Below, piece by piece: positions 1-11,535 of a DNA stretch of 64,000 nucleotides (position 1 is its first letter; every line of letters starts with the position of its first letter). Origin of the DNA: Gemmatimonadota bacterium (GTDB lineage Bacteria > Gemmatimonadota > Gemmatimonadetes > Gemmatimonadales > Gemmatimonadaceae); contig JACPFW010000010.1 in NCBI GenBank assembly GCA_016182795.1, positions 1-64,000 on the forward strand, given 5' to 3'. The notes below the pieces were generated by a model. That model had not been told where the DNA came from. It did not search any database and saw only the letters and a list, made by a program, of their open reading frames with translations. The position numbers and the translations under genes were made by a program.

Positions 1-47
1 GGCGCGGGCTGCCGGCCCTGTGGTGTCCCCCCTGTCCGGAGGTGTCT

Positions 48-608
48 ATGACCGACCTGACCGCGTTGTGGCTCCCGATTCTGCTGTCCGCGGTGTTTGT
101 GTTCATCGCGAGTTCCGTGATTCACATGGTGACGCCGTGGCACAAGGGCGAGTACCCGAAGCTTCCCAACGAGGACGCCTTTCGCGCGGCGGTGGGACCG
201 CTGAACATCCCGCCCGGCGAGTACATGTATCCGCGGTGCGACACGATGGCGGAGATGAAGACGCCGGAGTTCAAGGCCAAGATTGACCGCGGGCCGGTGG
301 GCATGATCACCGTACGACCGAATGGCGAGATGGGCATGGGTCGCCAACTCTCGCTCTGGTTCGTGTACACGCTCGTCGTTTCTGTCTTTGCCGCGTACGT
401 GGCGGGGCGCGCACTGCCGAGCGGGTCGCATTACCTCACGGTCTTCCGGTTCGCCGGTGCCACCGCGTTTGCCGGCTACGCGCTCGGCCTGTGGCAGCAG
501 CACATCTGGTACTGGCGGTCGTTCCGCGCGACGTTCACGGCGACGATCGATGGGCTCATCTATGCCTGTCTGACGGCGGGAACGTTCGGCTGGCTCTGGC
601 CGCAGTAG
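48..608 (+). CDS. Polytopic membrane protein of unknown function
   Basis: I do not recognise this 186-residue protein. It has a hydrophobic N-terminal segment (about residues 5-27), a soluble stretch of about 70 residues with a proline-rich part and two cysteines, then three more hydrophobic segments near the C-terminus. It is probably a four-helix inner-membrane protein. I chose the ATG at 48 because a GGAGG lies just upstream at 38-42; an in-frame GTG at 42 is the alternative but overlaps that ribosome-binding site. The secreted amidohydrolase gene follows 38 nt later and may be co-transcribed. No function is assigned. Confidence 0.8.
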   Translation: MTDLTALWLPILLSAVFVFIASSVIHMVTPWHKGEYPKLPNEDAFRAAVGPLNIPPGEYMYPRCDTMAEMKTPEFKAKIDRGPVGMITVRPNGEMGMGRQLSLWFVYTLVVSVFAAYVAGRALPSGSHYLTVFRFAGATAFAGYALGLWQQHIWYWRSFRATFTATIDGLIYACLTAGTFGWLWPQ

Positions 609-646
609 TTCGTCGATAGCTCCCTTCATTACGAGGTGCGCCGGTG

Positions 647-1849
647 ATGATTCGTCGGATGGTGGTGATGTTCAGCGTTGCGGCGTCAGTGGCGGCCGCG
701 CAGGGTGGCGGCCCGCCGGGGGCGCGCGCGGGCACGACGATCAAGGATGGCGAGCAGTGCCCGCCGGGCATGACCGAAGTGCGGCCGCGGAACTGCCGCG
801 CGCCGGAGCTGCCGGCGCCGAGCATTCTCGATTATCGTCCGCGCTCGACGCTCGTGACGACTGAGCATCTGGTCCCAAAAGCCAAGTACCCGGCGATCGA
901 TTTCCACGGGCATCCGACGTCGCAGATGCAGAACGTTGAAGCGCTCGAGCAGATGGGGCGCGAGATGGACGCGCTTGGCATCGGCCTGATGCTGGCGGCC
1001 AACAACGTGAGCGGCGACGCACTGAAGCGGCAGAGTGCCGTGGTGGCCTCGAGCCCAAAAATGAAGGACCGGGTGCGGTTCCTGACCGGCATTGACCTGC
1101 GCAACGTCGGCCCCGGCTGGGCGGAGAGGGCCATCAGCCAGCTGGAGGCCGATGTGGCCGCGGGGGCGGTTGGGGTCGGCGAGATCGGCAAGGGGTTCGG
1201 TCTGTCGATCAAGAAGGCCGATGGCACCCGATTGAAGATCGACGATCCGGACCTCGATCCGATCTGGCAGGCGGCGGCGCGGCTCGACATTCCCGTGTTC
1301 ATTCACACGGCCGATCCGCAGGAATTCTGGGACGAGATCGACTACAAGAACGAGCGGTGGCTGGAGTTGGCGCTCTTCCCCGGACGGCGGTACCCCAAGG
1401 ACCGGTTCCCGTCGTTCGAACAGCTGATGACGGAGCGCGACAATCTGTTCAAGCGGAACCCGAAGACGCGCTTTGTGGCCGCGCACATGGGCTGGCACGC
1501 CAACGACCTGCCGCGGCTGGGCCGGATGTTTGACGCGATGCCCAACGTGTACGCCGAAGTGGGCGCCGTGCTCTACGACATTGGGCGCCAGCCGCGCGGC
1601 GCGCACGACTTCTTTGTGAAGTACCAGGACCGGCTGCTCTTCGGCAAGGACAGCTACCAGCCGGAAGAGTATCCGTATTACTGGCGTGTGTTCGAGACGC
1701 GCGACGAGTACTTCGACTATTACCGGCACTACCACGCGTTCTGGAAGCTGTACGGCATTGACCTGCCGGACAGTGTGCTGAAGAAGGTCTACTTCCAGAA
1801 CGCGTTGACGATCACACCGAGGATCTCGCGGAGTGGGTGGCCGAAGTAG
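647..1849 (+). CDS. Secreted amidohydrolase-family metal hydrolase
   Basis: A 400-residue protein with a short N-terminal hydrophobic segment ending in AAAQ, which looks like a Sec signal peptide, so it probably acts in the periplasm. The rest fits the amidohydrolase-2 (ACMSD-like) TIM-barrel family. An N-terminal HxH motif (AIDFHGHP), a mid-protein histidine (FIHTADP), a further histidine (AAHMGWH) and a late aspartate (FGKDS) match the usual metal-ligand positions. The substrate cannot be told from sequence. A GTG at 644 directly precedes the ATG at 647; GAGG at 633-636 serves either. The gene ends 9 bp from the convergent katG stop, leaving no room for a separate terminator. Confidence 0.85.
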   Translation: MIRRMVVMFSVAASVAAAQGGGPPGARAGTTIKDGEQCPPGMTEVRPRNCRAPELPAPSILDYRPRSTLVTTEHLVPKAKYPAIDFHGHPTSQMQNVEALEQMGREMDALGIGLMLAANNVSGDALKRQSAVVASSPKMKDRVRFLTGIDLRNVGPGWAERAISQLEADVAAGAVGVGEIGKGFGLSIKKADGTRLKIDDPDLDPIWQAAARLDIPVFIHTADPQEFWDEIDYKNERWLELALFPGRRYPKDRFPSFEQLMTERDNLFKRNPKTRFVAAHMGWHANDLPRLGRMFDAMPNVYAEVGAVLYDIGRQPRGAHDFFVKYQDRLLFGKDSYQPEEYPYYWRVFETRDEYFDYYRHYHAFWKLYGIDLPDSVLKKVYFQNALTITPRISRSGWPK

Positions 1850-1858
1850 TCGTCGCGG

Positions 1859-4550
<2,692 letters not shown>

Positions 4551-4583
4551 GTGAGTACGGACCCCCCAGCGAGGAGCACCGAC

Positions 4584-5069
4584 ATGGCGAAGCCGGCAAA
4601 GAACTCGATCTGCCTGTGGTACAATGGCGATGCCGAGGAGGCGGCGCGTTTCTACGCCGCGACGTTCCCCAATTCATTCGTCACCGCGGTGCACCGTGCG
4701 CCGGGCGACTATCCGTCCGGGCAGCAAGGCGATGTGATCACGGTCGAATTCAGCGTGATGGGTATTCCGTGTCTCGGGCTAAATGGCGGCCCGGCGTTCA
4801 AGCACAGCGAGGCGTTTTCGTTTCAGGTCTCCACCGCAGATCAGGCCGAGACCGATCGGTACTGGAACGCGATTGTCGGCAACGGCGGACAGGAGAGCGC
4901 CTGCGGCTGGTGCAAGGACAAATGGGGATTGTCGTGGCAGATCACGCCCGCCGTGTTGATGCAGGCGATTGCCGATCCGGATCGCGCCGCGGCGAAGCGT
5001 GCGTTTGAGGCGATGATGGAGATGCGGAAGATCGACATCGCGACCATCGTAGCGGCGAGGCGTGGATGA
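4584..5069 (+). CDS. VOC-family protein (PhnB/3-demethylubiquinone methyltransferase-like fold)
   Basis: A 161-residue protein of the vicinal oxygen chelate superfamily. The opening NSICLWYNGDAEEAARFYAATFPNS and the later GPAFKHSEAFSF and CGWCKDKWGLSWQ segments match the PhnB-like group, often annotated as 3-demethylubiquinone-9 3-methyltransferase without biochemical proof. I would not claim methyltransferase activity. The ATG at 4584 is chosen because GAGGAG at 4571-4576 is well placed; the frame is open back to a GTG at 4551 directly after the cupin stop. Confidence 0.88.
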   Translation: MAKPAKNSICLWYNGDAEEAARFYAATFPNSFVTAVHRAPGDYPSGQQGDVITVEFSVMGIPCLGLNGGPAFKHSEAFSFQVSTADQAETDRYWNAIVGNGGQESACGWCKDKWGLSWQITPAVLMQAIADPDRAAAKRAFEAMMEMRKIDIATIVAARRG

Positions 5070-5148
5070 AGGTGCGCGGGAGCTCGATGCCTGCTCTCGT
5101 GAACACCTGCCGGTATCCCGTCCGGCACTCCCGTGCTGACGGCTCGCC

Positions 5149-6354
5149 ATGAGCGACCTCGAGACGCTGTTTCGGTCGGAACTCGGCTATGTCGTGCTGC
5201 TCTTTGGGCTCTTCGTCGTTCCGCGAGTCCTGCAGCGCTGGCGGCTTCCCACGGCGATCACCAGCTTCGCGCTCGGTGCGGCGGGGAGCATCGGATATGG
5301 CTTGTTTCAGCACGACACGACGCTGCATCTGCTCGCGACCTTTGGCATCGTCGCGCTCTTCCTGTTCGCTGGACTGGAGGTGGACCTTAGCGCGCTGCGC
5401 AAGAACACCACGGTTCTGTCGCAGCACCTGCTGATCCGGATCGGACTCCTGGGCGCCGTGGCGCTAGCGGTGACGCGCGGCACCGGCATGGAGGTGCGTC
5501 CGTCGGCGCTGGTCGCGCTGGCGCTCCTCACGCCGTCGACGGGGTTCATTCTCGACTCGCTCGACGGGTTTGGCCTTGATCGCGGTCAGGCGTTCTGGGT
5601 GAAGAGCAAATCCATTGCCACCGAGCTGCTCGCGCTGCTGCTGCTGTTCGTGCTGCTCCAGTCGACGAGCTGGCAGCAGCTCGCGTTGGCGTCCGTGGCG
5701 CTGGCCGGCACGGTCGCGGTCTTGCCGACGGTCTTCCGGGTGTTCGCGCAGCGGGTTGCGCCGTACGCGCCCAAGTCGGAGTTCGCGTTTCTCTTGATGA
5801 TGGCGATCGTCGTCGCGTATGCGACCCGACAGTTGGGTGTGTACTACCTGGTTGGAGCATTCGTGGTTGGCATTGCCGCCCGGCGTTTCCGAGAGGCGCT
5901 GCCGGCCCTTGCTTCGGAACGGATGCTGCATGCGGTGGAGGTCTTTGCGTCGTTCTTCGCGCCGTTCTACTTCTTTGTCGCCGGCACGGAAATGCGCGCG
6001 GAGTACTTCTCGCTGACCGCCGTCATTGCCGGGGTCGCGGTTACGGCCATCATGGTGCCGCTGCGCGTTGGCGCGACGCTGCTGCACCGCCGGGCGGCAC
6101 TCGGCGAGACATGGCGACTGAGTTTGCGAGTCGCGGTGCCGATGACGCCCACGTTGGTCTTCACGCTGGTGATCGCGGCCATGCTGCGCGATCAGTTCGC
6201 CGCGGCGCCGTGGCTGTTTGGCGCGCTCATCCTCTACGCGATTCTCACGACCGTGCTGCCCGGATTCCTGCTTGGGACACCGGCCCCGACGTACGACGCG
6301 CCAGAATTGCCGGAGCCGGCAGCAACCGAGCAGGCGCCGGCGGGAAATTTGTGA
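5149..6354 (+). CDS. Cation:proton antiporter (CPA2/Kef-type)
   Basis: A 401-residue, almost wholly hydrophobic protein with about 12 predicted transmembrane helices. It resembles the membrane domain of Na+/H+ or K+/H+ exchangers of the CPA2 (KefB/GerN) family. The segment LFLFAGLEVDLSALRKN matches the family's helix-4/5 region, and LLTPSTGFILDSL the unwound helix. No C-terminal RCK/TrkA-N domain follows; the protein stops shortly after the last helix with a proline- and acid-rich tail. The exchanged ion cannot be deduced. The GNAT gene starts 22 nt after the stop. Confidence 0.88.
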   Translation: MSDLETLFRSELGYVVLLFGLFVVPRVLQRWRLPTAITSFALGAAGSIGYGLFQHDTTLHLLATFGIVALFLFAGLEVDLSALRKNTTVLSQHLLIRIGLLGAVALAVTRGTGMEVRPSALVALALLTPSTGFILDSLDGFGLDRGQAFWVKSKSIATELLALLLLFVLLQSTSWQQLALASVALAGTVAVLPTVFRVFAQRVAPYAPKSEFAFLLMMAIVVAYATRQLGVYYLVGAFVVGIAARRFREALPALASERMLHAVEVFASFFAPFYFFVAGTEMRAEYFSLTAVIAGVAVTAIMVPLRVGATLLHRRAALGETWRLSLRVAVPMTPTLVFTLVIAAMLRDQFAAAPWLFGALILYAILTTVLPGFLLGTPAPTYDAPELPEPAATEQAPAGNL

Positions 6355-6376
6355 CCGCTGCGCAGGTCGCCACGCC

Positions 6377-6922
6377 ATGACCATTACCATCCGGTTGGGC
6401 GAGCCGGCCGATGCCGCCGCGCTGGCCGCGCTGGCCGCGCGCACGTTCTTTGACACGTTTGCGGAGAGCTGCAGCGCGGAAGACATGGCGCAGCATCTCG
6501 CGGAGTCATACGGGACCTCGCAACAGGGCGGGGAACTCGCGGACCCGCGCACCGTGACGCTGCTCGTGCACGTTTATGATGCGCTTGCGGCGTACGCCCA
6601 GCTGCGGCGCGAACCGCCGCCGGCGTGCGTGCTAGGGGACGCTCCGCTTGAACTGTGGCGATTCTACGTTGCGAAAGAGTGGCATGGCCGGGGTATCGCG
6701 CAGGCGCTGATGGACCGGGTGATCGCGGAGGCCGGCAGACTGGGCGCGCGCACGCTCTGGCTTGGCGTGTGGGAGCACAACGAACGCGCGAAGGCGTTCT
6801 ACCGACGATGCGGCTTCGTCTCCGTCGGGACGCAGGTCTACCTGGTGGGTGCCGATCCTCAGACCGACTTCGTTCTGCGGCGGCCAGTCAACGACGCGTC
6901 TATCGAATGGCCACGCCGTTGA
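6377..6922 (+). CDS. GNAT-family N-acetyltransferase
   Basis: A 181-residue acetyltransferase of the GNAT fold. The acetyl-CoA-binding motif A is visible as FYVAKEWHGRGIAQALMD (R/Q-x-x-G-x-G/A pattern), followed by LWLGVWEHNERAKAFYRRCGF, typical of motif B and close to the RimI/YhhY-like group. The acceptor substrate is unknown. I start at the ATG at 6377; longer forms would extend into the antiporter gene in another frame. The last 23 nt overlap tail-to-tail with the 3' end of the TolC-type gene on the other strand. Confidence 0.88.
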   Translation: MTITIRLGEPADAAALAALAARTFFDTFAESCSAEDMAQHLAESYGTSQQGGELADPRTVTLLVHVYDALAAYAQLRREPPPACVLGDAPLELWRFYVAKEWHGRGIAQALMDRVIAEAGRLGARTLWLGVWEHNERAKAFYRRCGFVSVGTQVYLVGADPQTDFVLRRPVNDASIEWPRR

Positions 6923-8372
6923 CGAAGTCGTACAGGGTCGTTCGACGCAACTGGTAGTACGCGAGCCAGTAGGTACGCAGCGCCTGAACATACCCATTGA
7001 GCGCATCGTTCTTCTCGTTCTGCGCCAGATACAGGTTGTCGATGGCGATCTTGCCGATCACGTACCGATTGTAGGCCACTTCAAATCGCTTGGCGGCCAC
7101 CGTGTCGGACTTGGCGGCAATCGCGAGGCCGCGCCCCGCTTGGGCGAGCTGCAATGCCGCGAATCGCGCGTCGTGATCGAGTTGCGCGCGCGTCCGCTCC
7201 GAAGTTGCGGCGGCGCTCTCGCGGTCGGCGGCCGCGGCCCGCACCTGTGAACGGTGGGCCCCCCACTGCCACACGGGCATGCTCACCGAGACCGTCAATT
7301 GCTGGGCATCGAGGAGGTTCTTGTACGCGTCAGGCGCCCGCGATGCGGTCGCGTTGTATCCATAGCTCGCTTGCAGCGTTCCGCCGGCGCCGCTGTTCCA
7401 CCGGGCCTCGCGCACGGCGCGCTCGGCGGCGACCTCGGCGAGTTCGGCGTCGCTCATCGTCGAGCTGTTGCGGCGTGCTTCGCGCGCTGCGCGGGCCGTG
7501 TCCATGGGCACCATCGGAACCTGTGCGGTGGCCGCGATCGCCACGGGTGCGTCCGGCGGCAGGTTCACGACGATGCGGAACTGCGACACGGCGCGCTCGT
7601 ATGTGGTGCGCGCCGCGTCGAGCGCCGAGCGTGCACGCAGCAGGGCGAGCTCGCTCTGCAGCAGGTCGTTCTCGCCAATGCGGCCAACCTCGAACCGACC
7701 CTTGTTCAGCGTAAAAAGCGTGTCGTTGGTCGCCGCGTTGGCGGTGGCGTTGGCCAAGCCGAGGGTGGCACTGTGCAGGTCGAAGAACGCATTCGTCACG
7801 TTCAGCGCCACGTCCTCCATGGCTTCCAGGTATCGGCGCTCCGCGCTTGTGGCGCGCAACTCCTGCTGCGCCCGATCCCAGCGCTGCGCGTTGGCGCGAA
7901 GCAGGGGCTGGGAGATGCCGAACGAGAGCGGCGTGGACGACCAGGTGGTGATGCCGGTGGCACCCTTCACCTGCACCTGACTCAACGACGAACTCACATT
8001 GAGCGTGGTGTTGGTCCACGGCAGGCGCTGCACGATGTTGGCCGTGAGCGCGGACTGCGTCTGCTGCACGGCGCGGTACAGCGTATTGCCGTCAGGCTGG
8101 ACGACCGGTGTGATGGAGCGCAGGTACTGCGGCATCTGGCCGCCGATGCTCAACGACGGCAGGTACTGTGTGTTGAACAGCGCGTCGCGTGAACGGGCGG
8201 CGTTGCGCGCACCGCGAGCCGAGCGCGCCGACAGTCCGCGTTGCTGCGCGAGGCTGATGGCGTCCTGCAAGGTCATCGTCGGCGCGACCGGACGCTGCGC
8301 GCTGGCGTGCGAAGGGCCCGCCAAGGCCGCGGCGATCAGCACAGTCCACCAGCGCAGGGTGATGTCACTCAT
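6900..8372 (-). CDS. TolC-family outer-membrane efflux channel
   Basis: A 490-residue outer-membrane factor with an N-terminal signal peptide ending near SHASAQ. It has two long, alanine-rich repeats of coiled-coil helix and beta-strand, as in TolC/OprM channels (for example TLQDAISLAQQRGLSARSARG near the N-terminus and the DALNGYVQALRTYWLAYYQLRR end). It should form the trimeric exit duct for the adaptor and permease encoded just upstream. Its ATG lies inside the end of the permease gene (ATGAGTGA, 8-nt overlap), so translation is probably coupled. Transported compounds are unknown. Confidence 0.92.
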   Translation of the reverse strand: MSDITLRWWTVLIAAALAGPSHASAQRPVAPTMTLQDAISLAQQRGLSARSARGARNAARSRDALFNTQYLPSLSIGGQMPQYLRSITPVVQPDGNTLYRAVQQTQSALTANIVQRLPWTNTTLNVSSSLSQVQVKGATGITTWSSTPLSFGISQPLLRANAQRWDRAQQELRATSAERRYLEAMEDVALNVTNAFFDLHSATLGLANATANAATNDTLFTLNKGRFEVGRIGENDLLQSELALLRARSALDAARTTYERAVSQFRIVVNLPPDAPVAIAATAQVPMVPMDTARAAREARRNSSTMSDAELAEVAAERAVREARWNSGAGGTLQASYGYNATASRAPDAYKNLLDAQQLTVSVSMPVWQWGAHRSQVRAAAADRESAAATSERTRAQLDHDARFAALQLAQAGRGLAIAAKSDTVAAKRFEVAYNRYVIGKIAIDNLYLAQNEKNDALNGYVQALRTYWLAYYQLRRTTLYDFVNGVAIR

Positions 8373-9759
8373 AGCGGAGGCAAGTAATAGGATCCTGGCG
8401 CGCCGCGCGCTGCGCGGGAATGATACCGAACGCCAGACCGACGCTGAACGACACGCCGAATGCCACCACCACGGAGAGCGTCGAGACGATGGTGGTGATG
8501 TGGGCGATGCGCTCGATCGCGTAGCTGAACCCGCAGCCAAGCGCGATGCCGGCAACACCGCCAGCGACCGAGATGAGCACCGCTTCGGCGAGGAACTGGA
8601 AGAGGATATCGCGCTGGGTGGCGCCCATCGCCCGCCGCACGCCGATCTCCTTGATCCGTTCGAGGATGCTGGCGAGCATGATGTTCATGATGCCGATGCC
8701 GCCGACGATCAGTGAAATCGAGGCAATGGCGCCGAGCACGACATTGAAGATCGTGCGGGTGCGCTGCTCCTGCTTGAGGAGCAGTTCCGGCACGGTGACC
8801 TCGAAATCGACCACGCTGTTGTGGCGCCGGGCGAGCATGCGCTGCAGGACTTCCGCGACGACGGGAACCAGGCTCGCCTCCTCGACGCGGACGATGATGC
8901 GATCCAATTGGTTCATGTTGCGCTGCTCGGCCCGAACGTCGGGATCAGTCGACGCGTCGTCGCCATTGCCGACTTGCATTCGTGACGCGGCCTCGATCTC
9001 GGCTTGTGTCACGAGCGCACGGTTCCGATAGCGCAGCAGCATCGTGGATGCCGGCACGTAGACGTCCATATTGGCGTCGCGAATGCCGAGCCGCTGCGCG
9101 TTCTGTGCGTTCACTTTGCGGTCGGCGAGGACGCCGACAACGGTCAGCCAGTTCGGACCGACTTTGATCGTCTGTCCGATCGGATCCACCTGCGTGAAGA
9201 AGCGAGACTTGACGCCATAGCCGATGACCGCGACCAACAGGCCCTGATGCGCCTGGGTGCGCGTGAACGGCCCGCCTTCCGCGAACTCGAGATTCGTCAG
9301 GCGAAAGTATCCGGAGTCGACTCCCACCAGTTTCGCCGAGCGATGGCGACCCTCGCGCGTGACGAGCGAGTTGAGCACGATCTCGGCGCTCGCGTCGTCC
9401 ACGCTCGGGATGGTCCGGGCGATCGCCTGGGCGTCGAGATAGCGCAGTCCCGGCGAGAACTTCTTTGGCTCCGCCGGTTTATCGTCGTCGACCTGCCCCT
9501 CTTTCTGCTCGACGAGCGGTGCGATGATGATGTTATTGGTGCCGAGCAGGCGCATTTGCGCGAGGATCTCCTGCTCGGCGCCCTTGCCGATGGCGAGCAT
9601 GGCAATCACCGACGCGACCCCGAAGAGGATGCCGAGTGAGGTGAGCGCGGCGCGCATCTTGTTGTGCCCCACCGCCTCAACGGCGGTCCGCATGGAGAAG
9701 GCGACATGCGTGATGAACTGTGACCGAAGGTCGGCGAGCGTGATGCGCGGCGCGGTCAC
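8365..9759 (-). CDS. MacB-type ABC transporter permease (no ATPase domain)
   Basis: A 464-residue permease with the MacB/FtsX architecture. A first transmembrane helix (RAALTSLGILFGVASVIAMLAIG) is followed by a large MacB-PCD periplasmic domain (about residues 70-310) and three C-terminal helices containing VGGIGIMNIMLASI and ERIKEIGVRRAMGA, hallmark sequences of this family. Unlike E. coli MacB it has no fused N-terminal ATP-binding domain, and no separate ABC ATPase gene lies in the operon. The start is a GTG with GAGGAA upstream, 4 nt after the adaptor stop. It should be a mechanotransmission-type exporter or envelope machine with the neighbouring adaptor and channel. Confidence 0.92.
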   Translation of the reverse strand: MTAPRITLADLRSQFITHVAFSMRTAVEAVGHNKMRAALTSLGILFGVASVIAMLAIGKGAEQEILAQMRLLGTNNIIIAPLVEQKEGQVDDDKPAEPKKFSPGLRYLDAQAIARTIPSVDDASAEIVLNSLVTREGRHRSAKLVGVDSGYFRLTNLEFAEGGPFTRTQAHQGLLVAVIGYGVKSRFFTQVDPIGQTIKVGPNWLTVVGVLADRKVNAQNAQRLGIRDANMDVYVPASTMLLRYRNRALVTQAEIEAASRMQVGNGDDASTDPDVRAEQRNMNQLDRIIVRVEEASLVPVVAEVLQRMLARRHNSVVDFEVTVPELLLKQEQRTRTIFNVVLGAIASISLIVGGIGIMNIMLASILERIKEIGVRRAMGATQRDILFQFLAEAVLISVAGGVAGIALGCGFSYAIERIAHITTIVSTLSVVVAFGVSFSVGLAFGIIPAQRAARQDPITCLRYE

Positions 9760-9763
9760 GCGG

Positions 9764-11239
9764 TCAGTTCCTCACGGCGGCCGCCGCGGGCGGCCTGGCG
9801 GACGGCTTGGCGGACGGCTTGGCGGACGGCTTGGCGGACGGCTTGGCGGACGGCTTGGCGGGAAGCGTGGCCGGCGGCTTGGCCGGGGGCTTTGCGGCGG
9901 CTCCCGGTGACGCGTTGGCTTTGACGCGTCGGGCGGCGGTCCCGGTATCGCCAGTGGCCTGCGGCCGCCCGGCCGTGGAATTCTCGAGCCGGGTGATCCG
10001 CATCCGATCGTGATCAGGCGGCGGGGAGAGCAGCACGACGTCGTGTTCGGCGAGCCCGCGGGTGACGACCGCTTCCTCGTCGTTCACGGCCCCGGTCTCG
10101 ATCTCCTGCTTGGTGACGCGGCTGCCCGACCGCTTGAAGACGTACGGGACGCCGCTGTCGCTGGCCAGCGCCTCGAGCGGAATGTGCAGGGCATTCTTCG
10201 TCACCTGAGTTTCGATGGCATTCCCCGTCGTCATTCCCGGTCGCAGCGTGGTGTCGGGGGCGACGACGGTGATCTTCACCTCGAAGACCTTGGCGTCGGA
10301 GTTCGGCCGCTGCTCGCCGACATTGGCGACGGCGGCGACGACACCCGTGAGCCGCTTCGACGGATCGGCGTCGAGCGAGAGCGCCACTGGCTGGCCGACC
10401 GCGAGCTTTCGCACGTCGATCTCGTTGACGTACGTCACCGATTCCATTTGCGAGAGATCGGGGAGGGTGGCCACCGACGGGTTCCACGCCGATACCTGCG
10501 CGCCGACGGCGATCTTCTTGCCTTGCCAGTCACGTAGGTAGATCACCATGCCGGGCGCGGGCGCCGTGATGGTGAAGCCGGCCATGACGTCCTGCACGAT
10601 CTTCAGCCGGTTGCGCTGGCGCTCAAGGTCGGCGCCGACCTCGCGCATCTTCGCCTTCGCCTGCTCTTCCTTGGTCTTGTAATCGATGGAATCCTGCCGC
10701 AGCGCGCGGGTCGCCTTTTCGAGGTCGATGGCCGTCTGCCGCTGAATGCTGGGTGCCTCGAACTTGGACTGTTCACGCGCCAGCCGCTTTTCCTCGAGCG
10801 TCAGCACGGCGGTGTGAATCTCCTCGCGCGCCTTGGAGAGATTGAGCGTGGAGTCGAGCGATGCCTGTTCCCGCTGGGCCTCCGCTTTCTGCTGGGCCAG
10901 CGTGACATCATTGAGCGCCGAGGCCGCCGGTCCGCGGTCGAGCTCCGCCACAACGTCCCCTTCATCGACATGCGTCCCTTCGGGCACGATGGACAAGATC
11001 TTCACGCCATTGTACATGCCGGCCTGCTGCATGTTCTGCGGGCCGGTGATGTTCACGAATTTCGGCGCGCGCAGCTCCCCAGAGGTCGTGACGATCACCT
11101 TGAAGTCGCCGCGCTTTACGGTGGCCGTGAGGAGGTCGCCGCCCGGTGCCGGTCCGCGCAGGGTCATCCACGCGCCGGTCGCCGTCACGAGCACGAGGAG
11201 GGCGATCATCGCACGTCGATTCTTGAGCAGGCGATTCAT
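9764..11239 (-). CDS. HlyD/MacA-type periplasmic adaptor with KPSA-repeat tail
   Basis: A 491-residue membrane-fusion protein, first gene of the efflux operon. One N-terminal membrane anchor (about residues 10-27) is followed by a biotinyl-lipoyl-like half, a long alpha-helical hairpin rich in K, E, Q and R (about residues 105-225), the second lipoyl half (FTITAPAPGMVIYLRDW) and beta-barrel domains, as in MacA. The last 50 or so residues are an unusual low-complexity tail of Lys-Pro-Ser-Ala repeats. Start sites are uncertain because no clear Shine-Dalgarno precedes the ATG. It should join the MacB-type permease to the TolC-type channel. Confidence 0.9.
   Translation of the reverse strand: MNRLLKNRRAMIALLVLVTATGAWMTLRGPAPGGDLLTATVKRGDFKVIVTTSGELRAPKFVNITGPQNMQQAGMYNGVKILSIVPEGTHVDEGDVVAELDRGPAASALNDVTLAQQKAEAQREQASLDSTLNLSKAREEIHTAVLTLEEKRLAREQSKFEAPSIQRQTAIDLEKATRALRQDSIDYKTKEEQAKAKMREVGADLERQRNRLKIVQDVMAGFTITAPAPGMVIYLRDWQGKKIAVGAQVSAWNPSVATLPDLSQMESVTYVNEIDVRKLAVGQPVALSLDADPSKRLTGVVAAVANVGEQRPNSDAKVFEVKITVVAPDTTLRPGMTTGNAIETQVTKNALHIPLEALASDSGVPYVFKRSGSRVTKQEIETGAVNDEEAVVTRGLAEHDVVLLSPPPDHDRMRITRLENSTAGRPQATGDTGTAARRVKANASPGAAAKPPAKPPATLPAKPSAKPSAKPSAKPSAKPSARPPAAAAVRN
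9793..9862. repeat. 12-bp tandem repeat encoding Lys-Pro-Ser-Ala units
   Basis: Four perfect tandem copies of GCTTGGCGGACG (9805-9852), with degenerate copies on both sides, lie inside the 3' end of the adaptor gene. On the coding strand each unit gives four residues (K-P-S-A). The unit is a multiple of three, so copy-number change would lengthen or shorten the tail without a frameshift. Confidence 0.95.
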
Positions 11240-11535
11240 AAGCGATCACGGGAAGGGGAAGCGCGCGAATCAGCGCGCGCTCAACAATAACTGCGACGGG
11301 GTAAAGCCGCCATCACGCCACGTTACATAAAACCGGCACGACAACGCTGCCGGGTCAGGCGTCCAGTCATTGGACACCGGTCACGCGTATCTCGTTTGCT
11401 CCCTCAGACGGTATGTCCTGACGGCCACGATGGTCATAAACGCATCGTGACATTCCCATGAGGATTCAATGACGGGACAAAGCCGTGCGGCGCGCTCGTC
11501 GCGCGCACGGGGCCACCGGTCCCGCGGTGCGGAGC
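11240..11535. other. Intergenic region between the hydrogenase operon and the efflux operon
   Basis: This 296-bp stretch lies downstream of the hydrogenase small-subunit gene and upstream of the adaptor gene, both on the minus strand. It should hold the efflux promoter, but I cannot assign convincing -35/-10 boxes. A G+C-rich imperfect stem at about 11483-11510 (CCGTGCG-g-CGCG paired with CGCGCGCACGG, loop about 5 nt) could end the hydrogenase transcript; no U-tract follows it on the minus strand. No gene was seen. Confidence 0.5.

Noticed and set aside
9793-9862. CRISPR-like array
   Set aside because: Units are contiguous, without spacers, and lie in frame in a coding sequence.
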